Part shown: positions 1 to 5,919 of the stretch, piece after piece
Layout of the letters: every line of letters begins with the position of its first letter
Numbering within the stretch: position 1 is the stretch's first letter
NCBI GenBank assembly: GCA_044234625.1
Contig: JBIIIP010000111.1
Coordinates: 1-9,628 of the forward strand
Source: CACORA01 sp044234625
GTDB taxonomy: Bacteria; Planctomycetota; Planctomycetia; Pirellulales; UBA1268
DNA length: 9,628 nucleotides
Direction of reading: 5' to 3'
Notes under the pieces: model-generated
Told to the model about the DNA's origin: nothing
The model's input: only the letters and a program-made list of their open reading frames with translations
The model's database searches: none
Program-made: the position numbers and the translations under genes

Positions 1-466
1 CGGCCTCAACGGTCGGCTGCCAGAGCTGTCGGCCGCGCTCGGCCGGGCATCGCTGGCCCGGCTCGACCAAGTCCGCGAGGCGCGGGCCGCGGCGGCGGCG
101 GCCTACCGCAGTGTCCTTTCCGGATGCGAGGGCATCGGCGTGCAGGCGATCCCGTCGGTAGCGGAGAGCAGCTGGAAGGATTTTTCGATCACCATCGACG
201 CCTCCCGGACGGGCATCGACCGCGACACGCTCCGAGCCGCGCTCGCCGAGCGGGGCATCGACACTCGGGCCTACTATTCGCCCGCCTGCCACCGCATGGC
301 GGCATTCGCCGCGAATCATGCGTCGCGGCCCGCGCTGGCCGTCACCGACGTCCTCGCGGCCACCAGCCTGTCGCTGCCCATGGGCGGGCACGTCACTCCC
401 GACGTGGCCCGCGACGTGGCCGGTGAAGTGCTGGGCCTTATGCCGGAAAGGACGTGTGCGCGATGA
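1..466 (+). CDS. DegT/DnrJ/EryC1/StrS-family sugar aminotransferase, C-terminal part (5' end outside window)
   Basis: The frame is open from base 2 to the TGA at 464-466 and gives 154 residues of a family that is usually about 370-390 long. The visible part opens with GLNGRLPELSAALGRASL, matching the family signature around G-x-N-x-R-x-x-E-x-x-A-A. It continues with LAERGIDTRAYYSPACH (the GI-x-tR-x-Y-Y-x-P region) and ends with ATSLSLPMGGHVTPD (the LSLP-x-h region near the C-terminus). Family members are cytosolic PLP enzymes that transaminate keto-sugar nucleotides to amino sugars. The PLP-binding lysine lies upstream of the window, so catalytic competence and sugar specificity cannot be read here. 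The stop overlaps the ATG of the next gene as ATGA, which suggests translational coupling. The family call is firm; the substrate (a dTDP- or UDP-4-keto sugar) is unknown. Confidence 0.88.
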   Translation, partial: GLNGRLPELSAALGRASLARLDQVREARAAAAAAYRSVLSGCEGIGVQAIPSVAESSWKDFSITIDASRTGIDRDTLRAALAERGIDTRAYYSPACHRMAAFAANHASRPALAVTDVLAATSLSLPMGGHVTPDVARDVAGEVLGLMPERTCAR

Positions 467-1587
467 AACCCGCCGCGGCCACCACCGATTTCTTTCCGCC
501 GCTCGACGACCTGGAGGTCGTGCTCTGGCCGGGCGCGGCCTTGCTCGTGTTCGTGGTCTCGGCGGCGATCGTCGACCTCGTCATCGTGCTGGCCACGCGG
601 TATCGGCTTGTCGATCTTCCCAATCAGCGCAGCGCCCACGCCCTGCCCACCGCGCGCGGCGGTGGCATTGCGATCGTGATCACGGTCACCGCCGCGGCGA
701 TCGCCGTCGCCTTCCGCTGGCCAAACGTGGCCCTGGGGGTGTTGCTGGGAGCGCTCCTCCCCTCGCTCGTGATCGGCTTCGTGGGCGTCATCGACGACGT
801 CCAGCCGCTGCGGGCCCTGCTCCGCCTGTTCCTACAGATCGCCGCCGCCGTGGTGGTCACCCTCGTGCTCGGGCCGCTCCGTTCGATCACGCTCCCCGGC
901 ATGCCGCCTGTGGAACTTGGCTGGTGGGCCTGGCCGCTCACCGTTTTGTGGGTCGTGGGCATGATCAACGCCTTCAATTTCATGGATGGCAGTGACGGGA
1001 TGGCCGCGCTGGGCAGCGTGACGGTGGGCTTCGCGATCGCCGTGATGGCGGCTGCCGTATGGGCTCCCGCGCCGATGGTGCTCAGCGCGTTCATCGCGGC
1101 GGCGGCCGGTGGGTTCCTGGTGTTCAACTGGCATCCGGCCCGCGTGTTCATGGGCGACGTGGGCAGCGCGTTCCTGGGCACGCTTTTCGCGGCGGTGCCG
1201 CTGCTCTTTCCCGGGACGATGCGGGGCTTGGTGTTCGTGCCGGTCGTGATGGCCTTGTGGCCCTATATCTACGATCCGCTCGTCTCGGTGATCCGGCGGG
1301 CGTGGAACGGCCACAACCCTCTCGAGCCGCACCGCGAATTTCTCTTCCATCGGCTGATTCGCAGCGGGGTGTCGCATGCATGGTCGGCGGTGCTCTATGC
1401 GTGCCTGTCGGCCGCCGGCGGCTTGCTGGGGATCGCCCTGGTGACGGGCATCATGCCCGCCGCCTACGAATGGACGGCGCCCCTGGCGATCCTCGCGCTG
1501 GCCGGGCTGCTCACCGTGGGGATCGAATACCGTTGTGCGCGGTGTGGGCTGGCATCTGCGGGAGGCTCGGCGCATGCCCCACGATGA
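463..1587 (+). CDS. Polytopic undecaprenyl-phosphate sugar-phosphate transferase, WecA/WbpL/MraY superfamily (GT4-type)
   Basis: This is a 374-residue integral membrane protein with about ten hydrophobic segments. Known family members transfer a sugar-1-phosphate (often HexNAc or a modified amino sugar) from a UDP-sugar to undecaprenyl phosphate at the cytoplasmic face of the inner membrane. Visible motifs in order: DLPNQRSAHALPTARGGG (residues 51-68), the first Asp pair at 111-112, NAFNFMDGSDG (169-179) with its conserved Asp residues, NWHPARVFMGDVGS (222-235), and HREFLFHRL (290-298), a WbpL-like version of the cytosolic His loop. ATG 463 is preferred: it overlaps the upstream stop (ATGA) and has GGAAAGG about 11 nt upstream, whereas the in-frame GTG at 454 is too close to that site. 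The last 14 nt overlap the next gene. The RSAH and GGG motifs favour WecA/WbpL over MraY. The sugar donor cannot be told. Confidence 0.9.
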   Translation: MKPAAATTDFFPPLDDLEVVLWPGAALLVFVVSAAIVDLVIVLATRYRLVDLPNQRSAHALPTARGGGIAIVITVTAAAIAVAFRWPNVALGVLLGALLPSLVIGFVGVIDDVQPLRALLRLFLQIAAAVVVTLVLGPLRSITLPGMPPVELGWWAWPLTVLWVVGMINAFNFMDGSDGMAALGSVTVGFAIAVMAAAVWAPAPMVLSAFIAAAAGGFLVFNWHPARVFMGDVGSAFLGTLFAAVPLLFPGTMRGLVFVPVVMALWPYIYDPLVSVIRRAWNGHNPLEPHREFLFHRLIRSGVSHAWSAVLYACLSAAGGLLGIALVTGIMPAAYEWTAPLAILALAGLLTVGIEYRCARCGLASAGGSAHAPR

Positions 1588-2233
1588 CGTGCCCGAGCCA
1601 CCCGGCGGCGTCTACGCAGCGGTGCTCAAGCGGCTGAGCGACTTCTTCTTCGCCGGGCTGCTGCTCGTGGCGCTGGCGCCGGTGATGGTGGCCACGGCCG
1701 TGATCATCCGGGTCGTCCTCGGCCGGCCGGTGCTCTTTTTGAGCGAGCGGGCCGGAAGGGAGGGGCGGGCCTTCCGGCTGGTGAAGTTTCGCTCGATGAG
1801 CGAGGCCCGCGACGGCGATGGTCGGCTGCTTCCCGACGCCGCGCGGCTCGGGCGGCTGGGCCGGCTCCTCCGCCGCACGAGCCTCGACGAGCTCCCCCAA
1901 CTGTTCAACGTGCTCGTGGGCCACATGAGCCTCATCGGACCGCGGCCGCTGCCCATGCGCTACACGTCCCGCTACACCCCCCGCCAGGCGGCGCGGCTCC
2001 TGGTGCGGCCCGGCCTTTCCGGCTGGGCCCAGATCCACGGCCGCAACGCCCTCGGCTGGGACGACCGGCTGGAGCTCGACGCCCAATACGTGGAATTTCT
2101 CGGCCGCTGGTATGCCCCGGCCGTGGACCTGTGGATTGCCGTCGTCACCGCGTTTCAAATCGTCTACCAATCCCTCACCGGCCGAGGCGTGGCGGCGCCC
2201 GGCTCGGCGACGATGACCGAGTTCAACCCATGA
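1574..2233 (+). CDS. Monotopic phosphoglycosyltransferase, bacterial sugar transferase family (PglC/WcaJ-like, short form)
   Basis: The protein has 219 residues, close to the minimal PglC-type catalytic unit, and lacks the extra N-terminal membrane domain of WcaJ/WbaP. Family members move a phospho-sugar from a UDP-sugar to undecaprenyl phosphate through a covalent Asp intermediate. Visible: LKRLSDFF (18-25) at the start of one hydrophobic segment (about 22-48, with Pro36 as expected for a re-entrant helix), RPVLFLSERAGREGRAFRLVKFRSM (51-75), the catalytic Asp-Glu pair in SLDELPQ (D105, E106), GPRPLP (122-127), and RPGLSGWAQIHGRN (145-158). I chose ATG 1574 because GGGAGG at 1560-1565 lies 8 nt upstream; in-frame GTG 1535 has no such site. 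It overlaps the upstream gene by 14 nt and the next by ATGA. A second initiating transferase beside the WecA-like gene is unusual. The sugar is unknown. Confidence 0.9.
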   Translation: MPHDDVPEPPGGVYAAVLKRLSDFFFAGLLLVALAPVMVATAVIIRVVLGRPVLFLSERAGREGRAFRLVKFRSMSEARDGDGRLLPDAARLGRLGRLLRRTSLDELPQLFNVLVGHMSLIGPRPLPMRYTSRYTPRQAARLLVRPGLSGWAQIHGRNALGWDDRLELDAQYVEFLGRWYAPAVDLWIAVVTAFQIVYQSLTGRGVAAPGSATMTEFNP

Positions 2234-2514
2234 CGCCCTCCGATGCGATCTCCGCCGCAATCCGTCAGGTGCTGCGCGACACCGGCCGCGACACGAAGGC
2301 GATCCAGCCGGAGCAACGGCTCGCGGCCGATCTGGGCCTCGATTCGCTTGACCTCGCGCAGACGATCGTCCTCCTGGAGCGGTCACTCGGCATTGACCCG
2401 TTCCGTGATGCATCGGCCGCGGCCCCGCGGCCCGCGCTCCGCACCGTCTCCGACCTGATCACGATCTACACTATTCACCTCGCGTCCCTGCCGCGGCAGG
2501 GCCAGCCATCATGA
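2230..2514 (+). CDS. Acyl carrier protein (phosphopantetheine-binding)
   Basis: This is a 94-residue cytosolic carrier of typical ACP length. The motif DLGLDSLDLAQ (34-44) carries the serine that receives 4'-phosphopantetheine (Ser39), followed by an acidic recognition helix (TIVLLERSLGI). The region after helix II has an Ala/Pro-rich stretch (about 58-67) before the last helix (TVSDLITIY). The start at ATG 2230 overlaps the sugar-transferase stop as ATGA, and its own stop overlaps the ligase start in the same way, so carrier and ligase are probably made at matched levels. No ketosynthase or elongation gene is seen in the window, so I infer a dedicated carrier for one acyl or aminoacyl group rather than the housekeeping fatty-acid ACP. 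A peptidyl-type carrier for an amino acid is also possible. Confidence 0.9.
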   Translation: MTPSDAISAAIRQVLRDTGRDTKAIQPEQRLAADLGLDSLDLAQTIVLLERSLGIDPFRDASAAAPRPALRTVSDLITIYTIHLASLPRQGQPS

Positions 2515-3875
2515 CCGCCGCTGAAGCAACCATCCTTTCGAACCTCGCCGACGCCCCCGTCGAAGACCGCCTCGCCTTTGCGATCACGGAGGTGGCCCGG
2601 CAGATGCCCGACCGCGTGGCGATCGTGGCTCAGGCAGGCAGCGATGCCCGCCGCACGATCGACTATGCATCGCTCGCCACCGCGATCACGGCGCTCGAGG
2701 GGCAACTCGATGCCATGCGGCCGATCGGCGTGGTGGCCCGGGCGAAGCGGGTGGAATCACTGGTGGCGATCGCCGCGGCCTGCGGCCGGCAGCACGTGCC
2801 GGTGGCGTTCCTGGCGGAAGACTCCCGCGACCTCGTGGGCGAATTGAGGGACTGGATCACGGTCGACGACGGCCTTTCCATCCCCGCAGACCCAACGCGG
2901 CCGCGGCTGGAGTTCGATGCCGTGCCGCCGAATGTGGTGGTGGCCACGTCGGGCACGAGCGGCCCGCCCAAGCTCGTCGATCATTCCTGGGAATCGCTTC
3001 TGGCGGCGGCGCGGCTGGCCGAGCAGTGGCATGGCCTTGGCTGGCTGCTCGTCTACGACGCCACCCGCTGGGCCGGACTGCAGGTCTGGCTCCAGTCGCT
3101 CCTCACCGGCGGCCGCCTCGTGGTGCCCGCTTCGCGGGATCCCGACGTGGTATCGAAGGCCCTGGCCGACGAGGAGGTGGCCGTTCTCCCGGCCACGCCC
3201 ACGCTCTTGCGGCGGCTGGTGATGTCGGCGGATCAGGCGTTGCTTTCCCGCGCGAAGGTCGATCGGATCACGCTGGGCGGCGAGGCGGCCGACGCAACGC
3301 TGCTCGACCAGGTGCGACAGGCGTTTCCACGGGCGAAGATCACGCAGGTGTATGCCACGACGGAGCTGGGCGAGGTGTTTCGCGTCACCGACGGCAAGCC
3401 CGGCTTTCCTGCGGCGTGGCTCGGCAAGGCGCTGCCCGGGGGCGGCCGGCTCACGACGCGCCGCGACGGCGAACTGCTCGTGCAGCTCTCGCGTGATGCG
3501 ACCGACGTGGCCACGGGCGATCTGGTCGAAAAGCGGGGCGACCGTTATGAGTTCACGGGCCGCCGCAGCGACGTGATCGTGGTGGGCGGGGCGAAGGTGT
3601 ATCCGCGCCGTGTGGAGGAGGTGCTCCGTCGCGTGCCCGGAATCGCCGATGCCAGGGCCTATGGGCTGCCGAGCGCCGTCACGGGAGAGCTGGTGGCGGC
3701 GGAAGTGGTGCTCCACGATCCGCTGCCGGAGGGCATCCTGCCCGACGCCGTGCGGGCCGCGGCCCTGGCGATGTGTCGCGATTCGCTCGAGGCCCATTCC
3801 GTACCGCGAATCCTCGACATCGTGAAGAAGATCGCCACCACCGCGGCTGGCAAAATCCCGCGTCGCCGGGCCTGA
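2511..3875 (+). CDS. AMP-dependent acyl/aryl/aminoacyl ligase (ANL superfamily), likely loads the adjacent ACP
   Basis: The protein has 454 residues, short for the superfamily (about MenE size) but with the full motif set. Visible: the phosphate loop VVATSGTSGPPK (143-154), YATTE (281-285, the adenine/Mg site), TGDLVE (335-340), the hinge region GRRSDVIVVGGAKVYPRRVEEV (350-371, given as its key residues G350, R351, D354, G359-G360, P365 and E369-E370), and AAGKIPRRR (445-453) whose Lys448 matches the catalytic lysine of the mobile C-terminal domain. Family members activate a carboxylic acid as its adenylate and pass it to CoA or a carrier thiol. The ATGA overlap with the ACP gene makes that carrier the likely acceptor. 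Substrate specificity cannot be read by eye. A weak AGGG precedes the start. The next gene starts 157 nt downstream, beyond a palindromic element. Confidence 0.9.
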   Translation: MTAAEATILSNLADAPVEDRLAFAITEVARQMPDRVAIVAQAGSDARRTIDYASLATAITALEGQLDAMRPIGVVARAKRVESLVAIAAACGRQHVPVAFLAEDSRDLVGELRDWITVDDGLSIPADPTRPRLEFDAVPPNVVVATSGTSGPPKLVDHSWESLLAAARLAEQWHGLGWLLVYDATRWAGLQVWLQSLLTGGRLVVPASRDPDVVSKALADEEVAVLPATPTLLRRLVMSADQALLSRAKVDRITLGGEAADATLLDQVRQAFPRAKITQVYATTELGEVFRVTDGKPGFPAAWLGKALPGGGRLTTRRDGELLVQLSRDATDVATGDLVEKRGDRYEFTGRRSDVIVVGGAKVYPRRVEEVLRRVPGIADARAYGLPSAVTGELVAAEVVLHDPLPEGILPDAVRAAALAMCRDSLEAHSVPRILDIVKKIATTAAGKIPRRRA

Positions 3876-3900
3876 TACGGTTCCCACTTGAGTCTCGCAC

Positions 3901-3999
3901 GGAAAAAGGTGACAGCCACCATTTGCCGGTCGCCGAAGGCGACACGGCCCCGGCCGAAGGCCGGGGTCTCCAGACAAATGGTGGCTGTCACCTTTTTCC
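3901..3999. repeat. Cloverleaf-like palindromic element: 25-bp perfect inverted repeat enclosing two hairpins with GAA loops
   Basis: The outer arms 3901-3925 and 3975-3999 are exact reverse complements over 25 bp. Inside sit two hairpins back to back. The first is 3926-3947: stem GTCGCC/GGCGAC with loop GAA, extended by CCG/CGG across a single bulged A at 3944. The second is 3948-3966: stem CCCCGGCC/GGCCGGGG with loop GAA. Only 3967-3974 is unpaired outside the hairpin loops and the bulge, so the strand can fold as a three-way junction. There is no ORF in it, and I see no clear target-site duplication. It is unlike the GTGG repeats elsewhere in the window. It may be a non-autonomous mobile palindrome or an intercistronic RNA structure between the ligase and SDR genes. 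It has a T run at the end of the right arm (3993-3997), but this is part of the palindrome rather than a tail beyond the stem. Confidence 0.85.
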
Positions 4000-4032
4000 T
4001 GCCCTGAACCGACAAAACCCGCTGGCTTCCCG

Positions 4033-4764
4033 ATGCCAATCTCACTCCTCTCCGGCGGTTCTCGCGGGCTGGGCCTGGCGGCGGTCGAACGGCTGCTCGC
4101 CCGCGGCGACGCGGTGGCGACCTTTTCGCGGCGTGGCTCCGCGGACCTGGCAAGGCTGGCAGCCGCGCATCCCGAGCGGCTTCTTGTGGCGGAGGTCGAT
4201 GCCGCCGACGCGGGGGCCGTGCGCGGTTTCGTTGAGCGGGCGGCGGCGCGTTTCGGCCGGATCGATCACTGCATCGCGAATGCGGGGATTGCGGCGGAGG
4301 GCGTGCTGGCCACGGTGTCCGACGCCGAGATAGACGCGATGCTCGCGGTGAATCTCAAGGGCGCGATCGTGCTCGTCCGCGAGGCGGTGCGGCAGATGCT
4401 CGTGCAGGAGAAGGTGCGGCCAGAGGTACACGCGTCCATCACGCTCGTGTCGTCGGTGGTGGCGGCGCGGGGCAGCCCGGGCCTGTCGGTTTATGCGGCG
4501 ACGAAGGCTGGCCTGGAGGGATTTGCCCGGAGCCTGGCGCGAGAAGTGGGCCCGCGGGGCATCCGTGTCAACGCGGTCGCCCCGGGCTTTTTGGAGACGG
4601 ATCTTTCGGCATCCTTGTCGGCGGAGAATCGGGCGCGGATCGCGCGGCGGACGGCCCTGGGGCGGCTGGGCACGCCGGCCGACGTGGTGGGCGCGATCGA
4701 GTTTCTCACGAGCGATCGCGCCGCCTTTATCACCGGGCAGGTGCTCACGGTCGACGGCGGGTAA
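4033..4764 (+). CDS. SDR-family oxidoreductase, FabG-like (3-oxoacyl-ACP reductase type)
   Basis: This is a 243-residue classical short-chain dehydrogenase/reductase. Visible: the cofactor loop SGGSRGLG (7-14, Ser in place of the usual Thr), NAG (83-85), Asn107 in VNLKG, Ser141, Tyr154 and Lys158 of YAATK as the catalytic set, the substrate loop NAVAPGFLETDL (180-191), and the C-terminal FITGQVLTVDGG (232-243) typical of FabG. FabG enzymes reduce 3-oxoacyl-ACP to 3-hydroxyacyl-ACP with NADPH. With the ACP and ligase just upstream, I infer reduction of a carrier-bound acyl group, although a sugar-modifying SDR is also possible. ATG 4033 places the Rossmann motif at the N-terminus as expected, but I see no convincing ribosome binding site. 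A 157-nt gap with a large palindrome separates it from the overlapping genes upstream, so expression may differ from theirs. Confidence 0.88.
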   Translation: MPISLLSGGSRGLGLAAVERLLARGDAVATFSRRGSADLARLAAAHPERLLVAEVDAADAGAVRGFVERAAARFGRIDHCIANAGIAAEGVLATVSDAEIDAMLAVNLKGAIVLVREAVRQMLVQEKVRPEVHASITLVSSVVAARGSPGLSVYAATKAGLEGFARSLAREVGPRGIRVNAVAPGFLETDLSASLSAENRARIARRTALGRLGTPADVVGAIEFLTSDRAAFITGQVLTVDGG

Positions 4765-4777
4765 CGTGCCGCACAGA

Positions 4778-4796
4778 GTGGCAGAGGCCTCTTGCC
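4778..4796. repeat. Short near-palindrome after the SDR stop
   Basis: Reads GTGGCAGAGGCCTCTTGCC. The core GAGGCCTC is a perfect palindrome, flanked by A/T and GGC/GCC pairs with one bulged T. It begins with GTGG like the class A repeats but has a different stem. It could be a terminator-like hairpin of the plus-strand operon (no T tract follows) or a diverged REP. Confidence 0.4.
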
Positions 4797-4850
4797 AGTG
4801 GCCAAGAGCGGAGAAAAGTGGCATAGACCCCTGGTCTGTGATGTCCACAC

Positions 4851-4909
4851 GTGGCATAGACCTCTGGTCTGTGACCAAGAACTCTGACAGACCGGAGGTC
4901 TGTCACCAC
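4851..4909. repeat. REPIN-like A/B pair 1 (59 bp)
   Basis: A (4851-4874) and inverted B (4886-4909) are separated by 11 nt (CCAAGAACTCT). The element begins with GTGG and ends with CCAC. The B stem is GACAGACC/GGTCTGTC with loop GGA. Confidence 0.85.
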
Positions 4910-4915
4910 GGTTTA

Positions 4916-4971
4916 GGGGCGCGCGCCTATCTGTCACCACGGCTTGGAGGCGCGCGCCACTGTGTCACCAC
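4916..4971 (-). repeat. Class C REP-like pair (GTGG-TGACA head plus GC-alternating palindrome)
   Basis: Read on the minus strand, 4940-4916 begins GTGGTGACAG, identical to the first ten bases of class B on that strand, but then carries GGCGCGCGCC, a perfect palindrome, in place of the usual hairpin. The unit 4971-4949 is similar (GTGGTGACAC, then the same palindrome). Related units lie at 5085-5107, 5111-5136, 5815-5838 and 9554-9576, each following a class B unit or another class C unit. Confidence 0.65.
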
Positions 4972-5016
4972 TTTCAAGCAAAAGTGGCATAGACCTCTGG
5001 TCTGTGATGTCCACAC

Positions 5017-5075
5017 GTGGCATAGACCTCTGGTCTGTGACCAAATAGTTCAACAGACCGGAGGTCTGTTGCCAC
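5017..5075. repeat. REPIN-like A/B pair 2 (59 bp)
   Basis: A (5017-5040) and inverted B (5052-5075) are separated by 11 nt (CCAAATAGTTC). The B stem is AACAGACC/GGTCTGTT: compared with pair 1, both sides of the basal pair have changed (G-C to A-T), which keeps the hairpin. Confidence 0.85.
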
Positions 5076-5156
5076 ATAATGGGAGCCGCGCGCCTATCTC
5101 TCACCACGGCTTGGAAGCCCGCCCGCCCATCACCACACACCTGAATCAGATCTCCC

Positions 5157-5708
5157 TCACACGCTTCTCCACGCCGAAGAAAATTCCCACTCCTCCGGCC
5201 GGCCACACAGACCAGCCTTCACCGGGTTGAACTCGACATAGTTCACCACCTGCATCATCTCCTCGTCGTCTCGCAGCACGCGGTCGTAGCTTTCCGCCTG
5301 CCAAAAAGCTCCTCCCCGGCCGAGCAGGCGGTTGCACCGCAGGGCCGTATAGCTTTTGAGCGACTTCAGGATCGCAGGTCGGTCCCATTCCTGTGCCGCA
5401 TGAAAGACCCAGTGAAAATGGCTTGGCATCACCACGTAGGCCAGCGTGTGATATCGCTCCCCTTCGAAGTGCTGGATACCGTCACGCACGATTGCGGCAA
5501 CTCGCCGATCCGCACACCAACGCACGGGAGCGTGGTCGTCGAGCCAATCGTCGTGGCGGTTGAAGGCTTCGAGCGAAGGGGCGGCATTCCGCAACAGGCC
5601 CCTCGCCGGAAGACTGCCCGCAAGGCAGGCGGTGATGAAGTAGACACCGCCGCGGACGTCGTAGTGGGGAAGAAGACGGCGGCGAAACGTGGTGTGAGTG
5701 AGGGTCAT
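5157..5708 (-). CDS. REP-associated tyrosine transposase (RAYT; IS200/Y1 HUH-type)
   Basis: The protein has 183 residues, typical of compact RAYTs. Visible: YFITACL (23-29) as the first strand, VVMPSHFHWVFH (92-103) with the HUH pair His97/His99, AFWQAESYDRVLRDDEE (135-150, given as W136, Q137, Y141, D142 and R144), and VNYVEFNPVKAGL (155-167) with the presumed catalytic Tyr157, ending EWEFSSAW. Known RAYTs cut and join single-stranded REP hairpins using a short guide tetranucleotide next to the stem. I chose ATG 5708 because AGGAG at 5718-5722 lies 9 nt upstream; the frame stays open further upstream only because the repeats are read through. The gene is flanked on both sides by REP-like arrays that begin with GTGG, its likely substrate. 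It lies downstream of rfbC on the same strand. All key residues are present, so it looks intact. Confidence 0.9.
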   Translation of the reverse strand: MTLTHTTFRRRLLPHYDVRGGVYFITACLAGSLPARGLLRNAAPSLEAFNRHDDWLDDHAPVRWCADRRVAAIVRDGIQHFEGERYHTLAYVVMPSHFHWVFHAAQEWDRPAILKSLKSYTALRCNRLLGRGGAFWQAESYDRVLRDDEEMMQVVNYVEFNPVKAGLCGRPEEWEFSSAWRSV

Positions 5709-5717
5709 TGATGCTTG

Positions 5718-5722
5718 CTCCT
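5718..5722 (-). promoter_or_regulatory. Ribosome binding site of the RAYT gene
   Basis: AGGAG on the minus strand, 9 nt before ATG 5708. It decides the start against longer readings that extend into the repeats. Confidence 0.7.
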
Positions 5723-5726
5723 GGGT

Positions 5727-5767
5727 GTGTACAGGCGTACAGTACACGGAGGCAGGGAACGAGTCAA
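5727..5767 (-). promoter_or_regulatory. Candidate RAYT promoter overlapped by a palindrome
   Basis: On the minus strand TTGACT (5767-5762) is followed after 17 nt by TACTGT (5744-5739). The first hexamer matches the sigma70 -35 consensus at five of six positions; the second is a weak -10. GTGTAC (5727-5732) and GTACAC (5742-5747) form a perfect 6-bp inverted repeat with a 9-nt centre that covers the -10 and the expected transcription start. A regulator could bind it, but none is identified. Confidence 0.4.
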
Positions 5768-5814
5768 GTGGGGGCCGCATTCGACAGACCGGAGGTCTGT
5801 CGCCACGTTTCGGA

Positions 5815-5838
5815 GGGCGCGCGCTACCCTGTCGCCAC
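5815..5838 (-). repeat. Class C REP-like unit
   Basis: Read on the minus strand it begins GTGGCGACAG, as class B does at 5783-5806, then gives a GCGCGCGC-type palindromic stretch instead of the usual stem. It follows a class B unit. Confidence 0.6.
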
Positions 5839-5919
5839 GTTTCCAGCCCACGTGGCATAGACCTCTGGTCTGTGACCCTCCCCACGTGGCATAGACCTCT
5901 GGTCTGTGACTCTCCCCAC

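Larger units (their letters stand above)
4818..5136. repeat. REP array left of RAYT: two copies of an A-A-B-C-C block
   Basis: The first block has class A units at 4818-4841 and 4851-4874, class B at 4886-4909, and class C at 4916-4940 and 4949-4971. The second block has A at 4984-5007 and 5017-5040, B at 5052-5075, C at 5085-5107, and a decayed C at 5111-5136. Equivalent units are offset by 166-167 nt, so the second block looks like a tandem duplication that has since diverged. Class A is GTGG, stem CATAGACC, loop TCT, stem GGTCTGTG, then A; the first unit has loop CCT. Class B is an inverted relative ending in CCAC. The array starts just after the SDR gene and stops about 20 nt from the end of the RAYT gene. 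Confidence 0.9.
4765..5156. other. Repeat-filled gap between convergent genes (SDR and RAYT)
   Basis: These 392 nt hold no gene. After a short near-palindrome at 4778-4796 and some unique bases, nearly all of it (4818-5136) is a tandem of REP-like hairpins described separately. The SDR gene reads into it from the left and the RAYT gene from the right. I see no hairpin followed by a T tract, so any termination here would have to come from the REP hairpins themselves or from Rho. Confidence 0.8.

Noticed and set aside
2757..3977. Long minus-strand ORF (406 aa) opposite the ligase gene
   Set aside because: It is antisense to a gene with all ANL motifs; the protein is rich in His, Arg and Gly without domain features.
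3901..3999. Rho-independent terminator after the ligase gene
   Set aside because: The hairpin is far longer than a normal terminator and encloses two more hairpins. The T run lies inside the arm rather than after it. A termination effect is possible but the classic form is not met.
4778..4800. Terminator of the plus-strand operon
   Set aside because: A near-palindrome is present but no T tract follows, so I list it only as a repeat of unknown role.
4491..5206. Small ORFs running through the left REP array on both strands
   Set aside because: They stay open only because the repeat lacks stops in several frames. Their peptides are repetitive and match no family I know.
5157..5708. RAYT as part of a complete IS200/IS605 element with its own ends
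   Set aside because: No TnpB gene, and no single left-end/right-end pair that bounds the gene. The flanks are multi-copy REP arrays, which fits the RAYT group instead.
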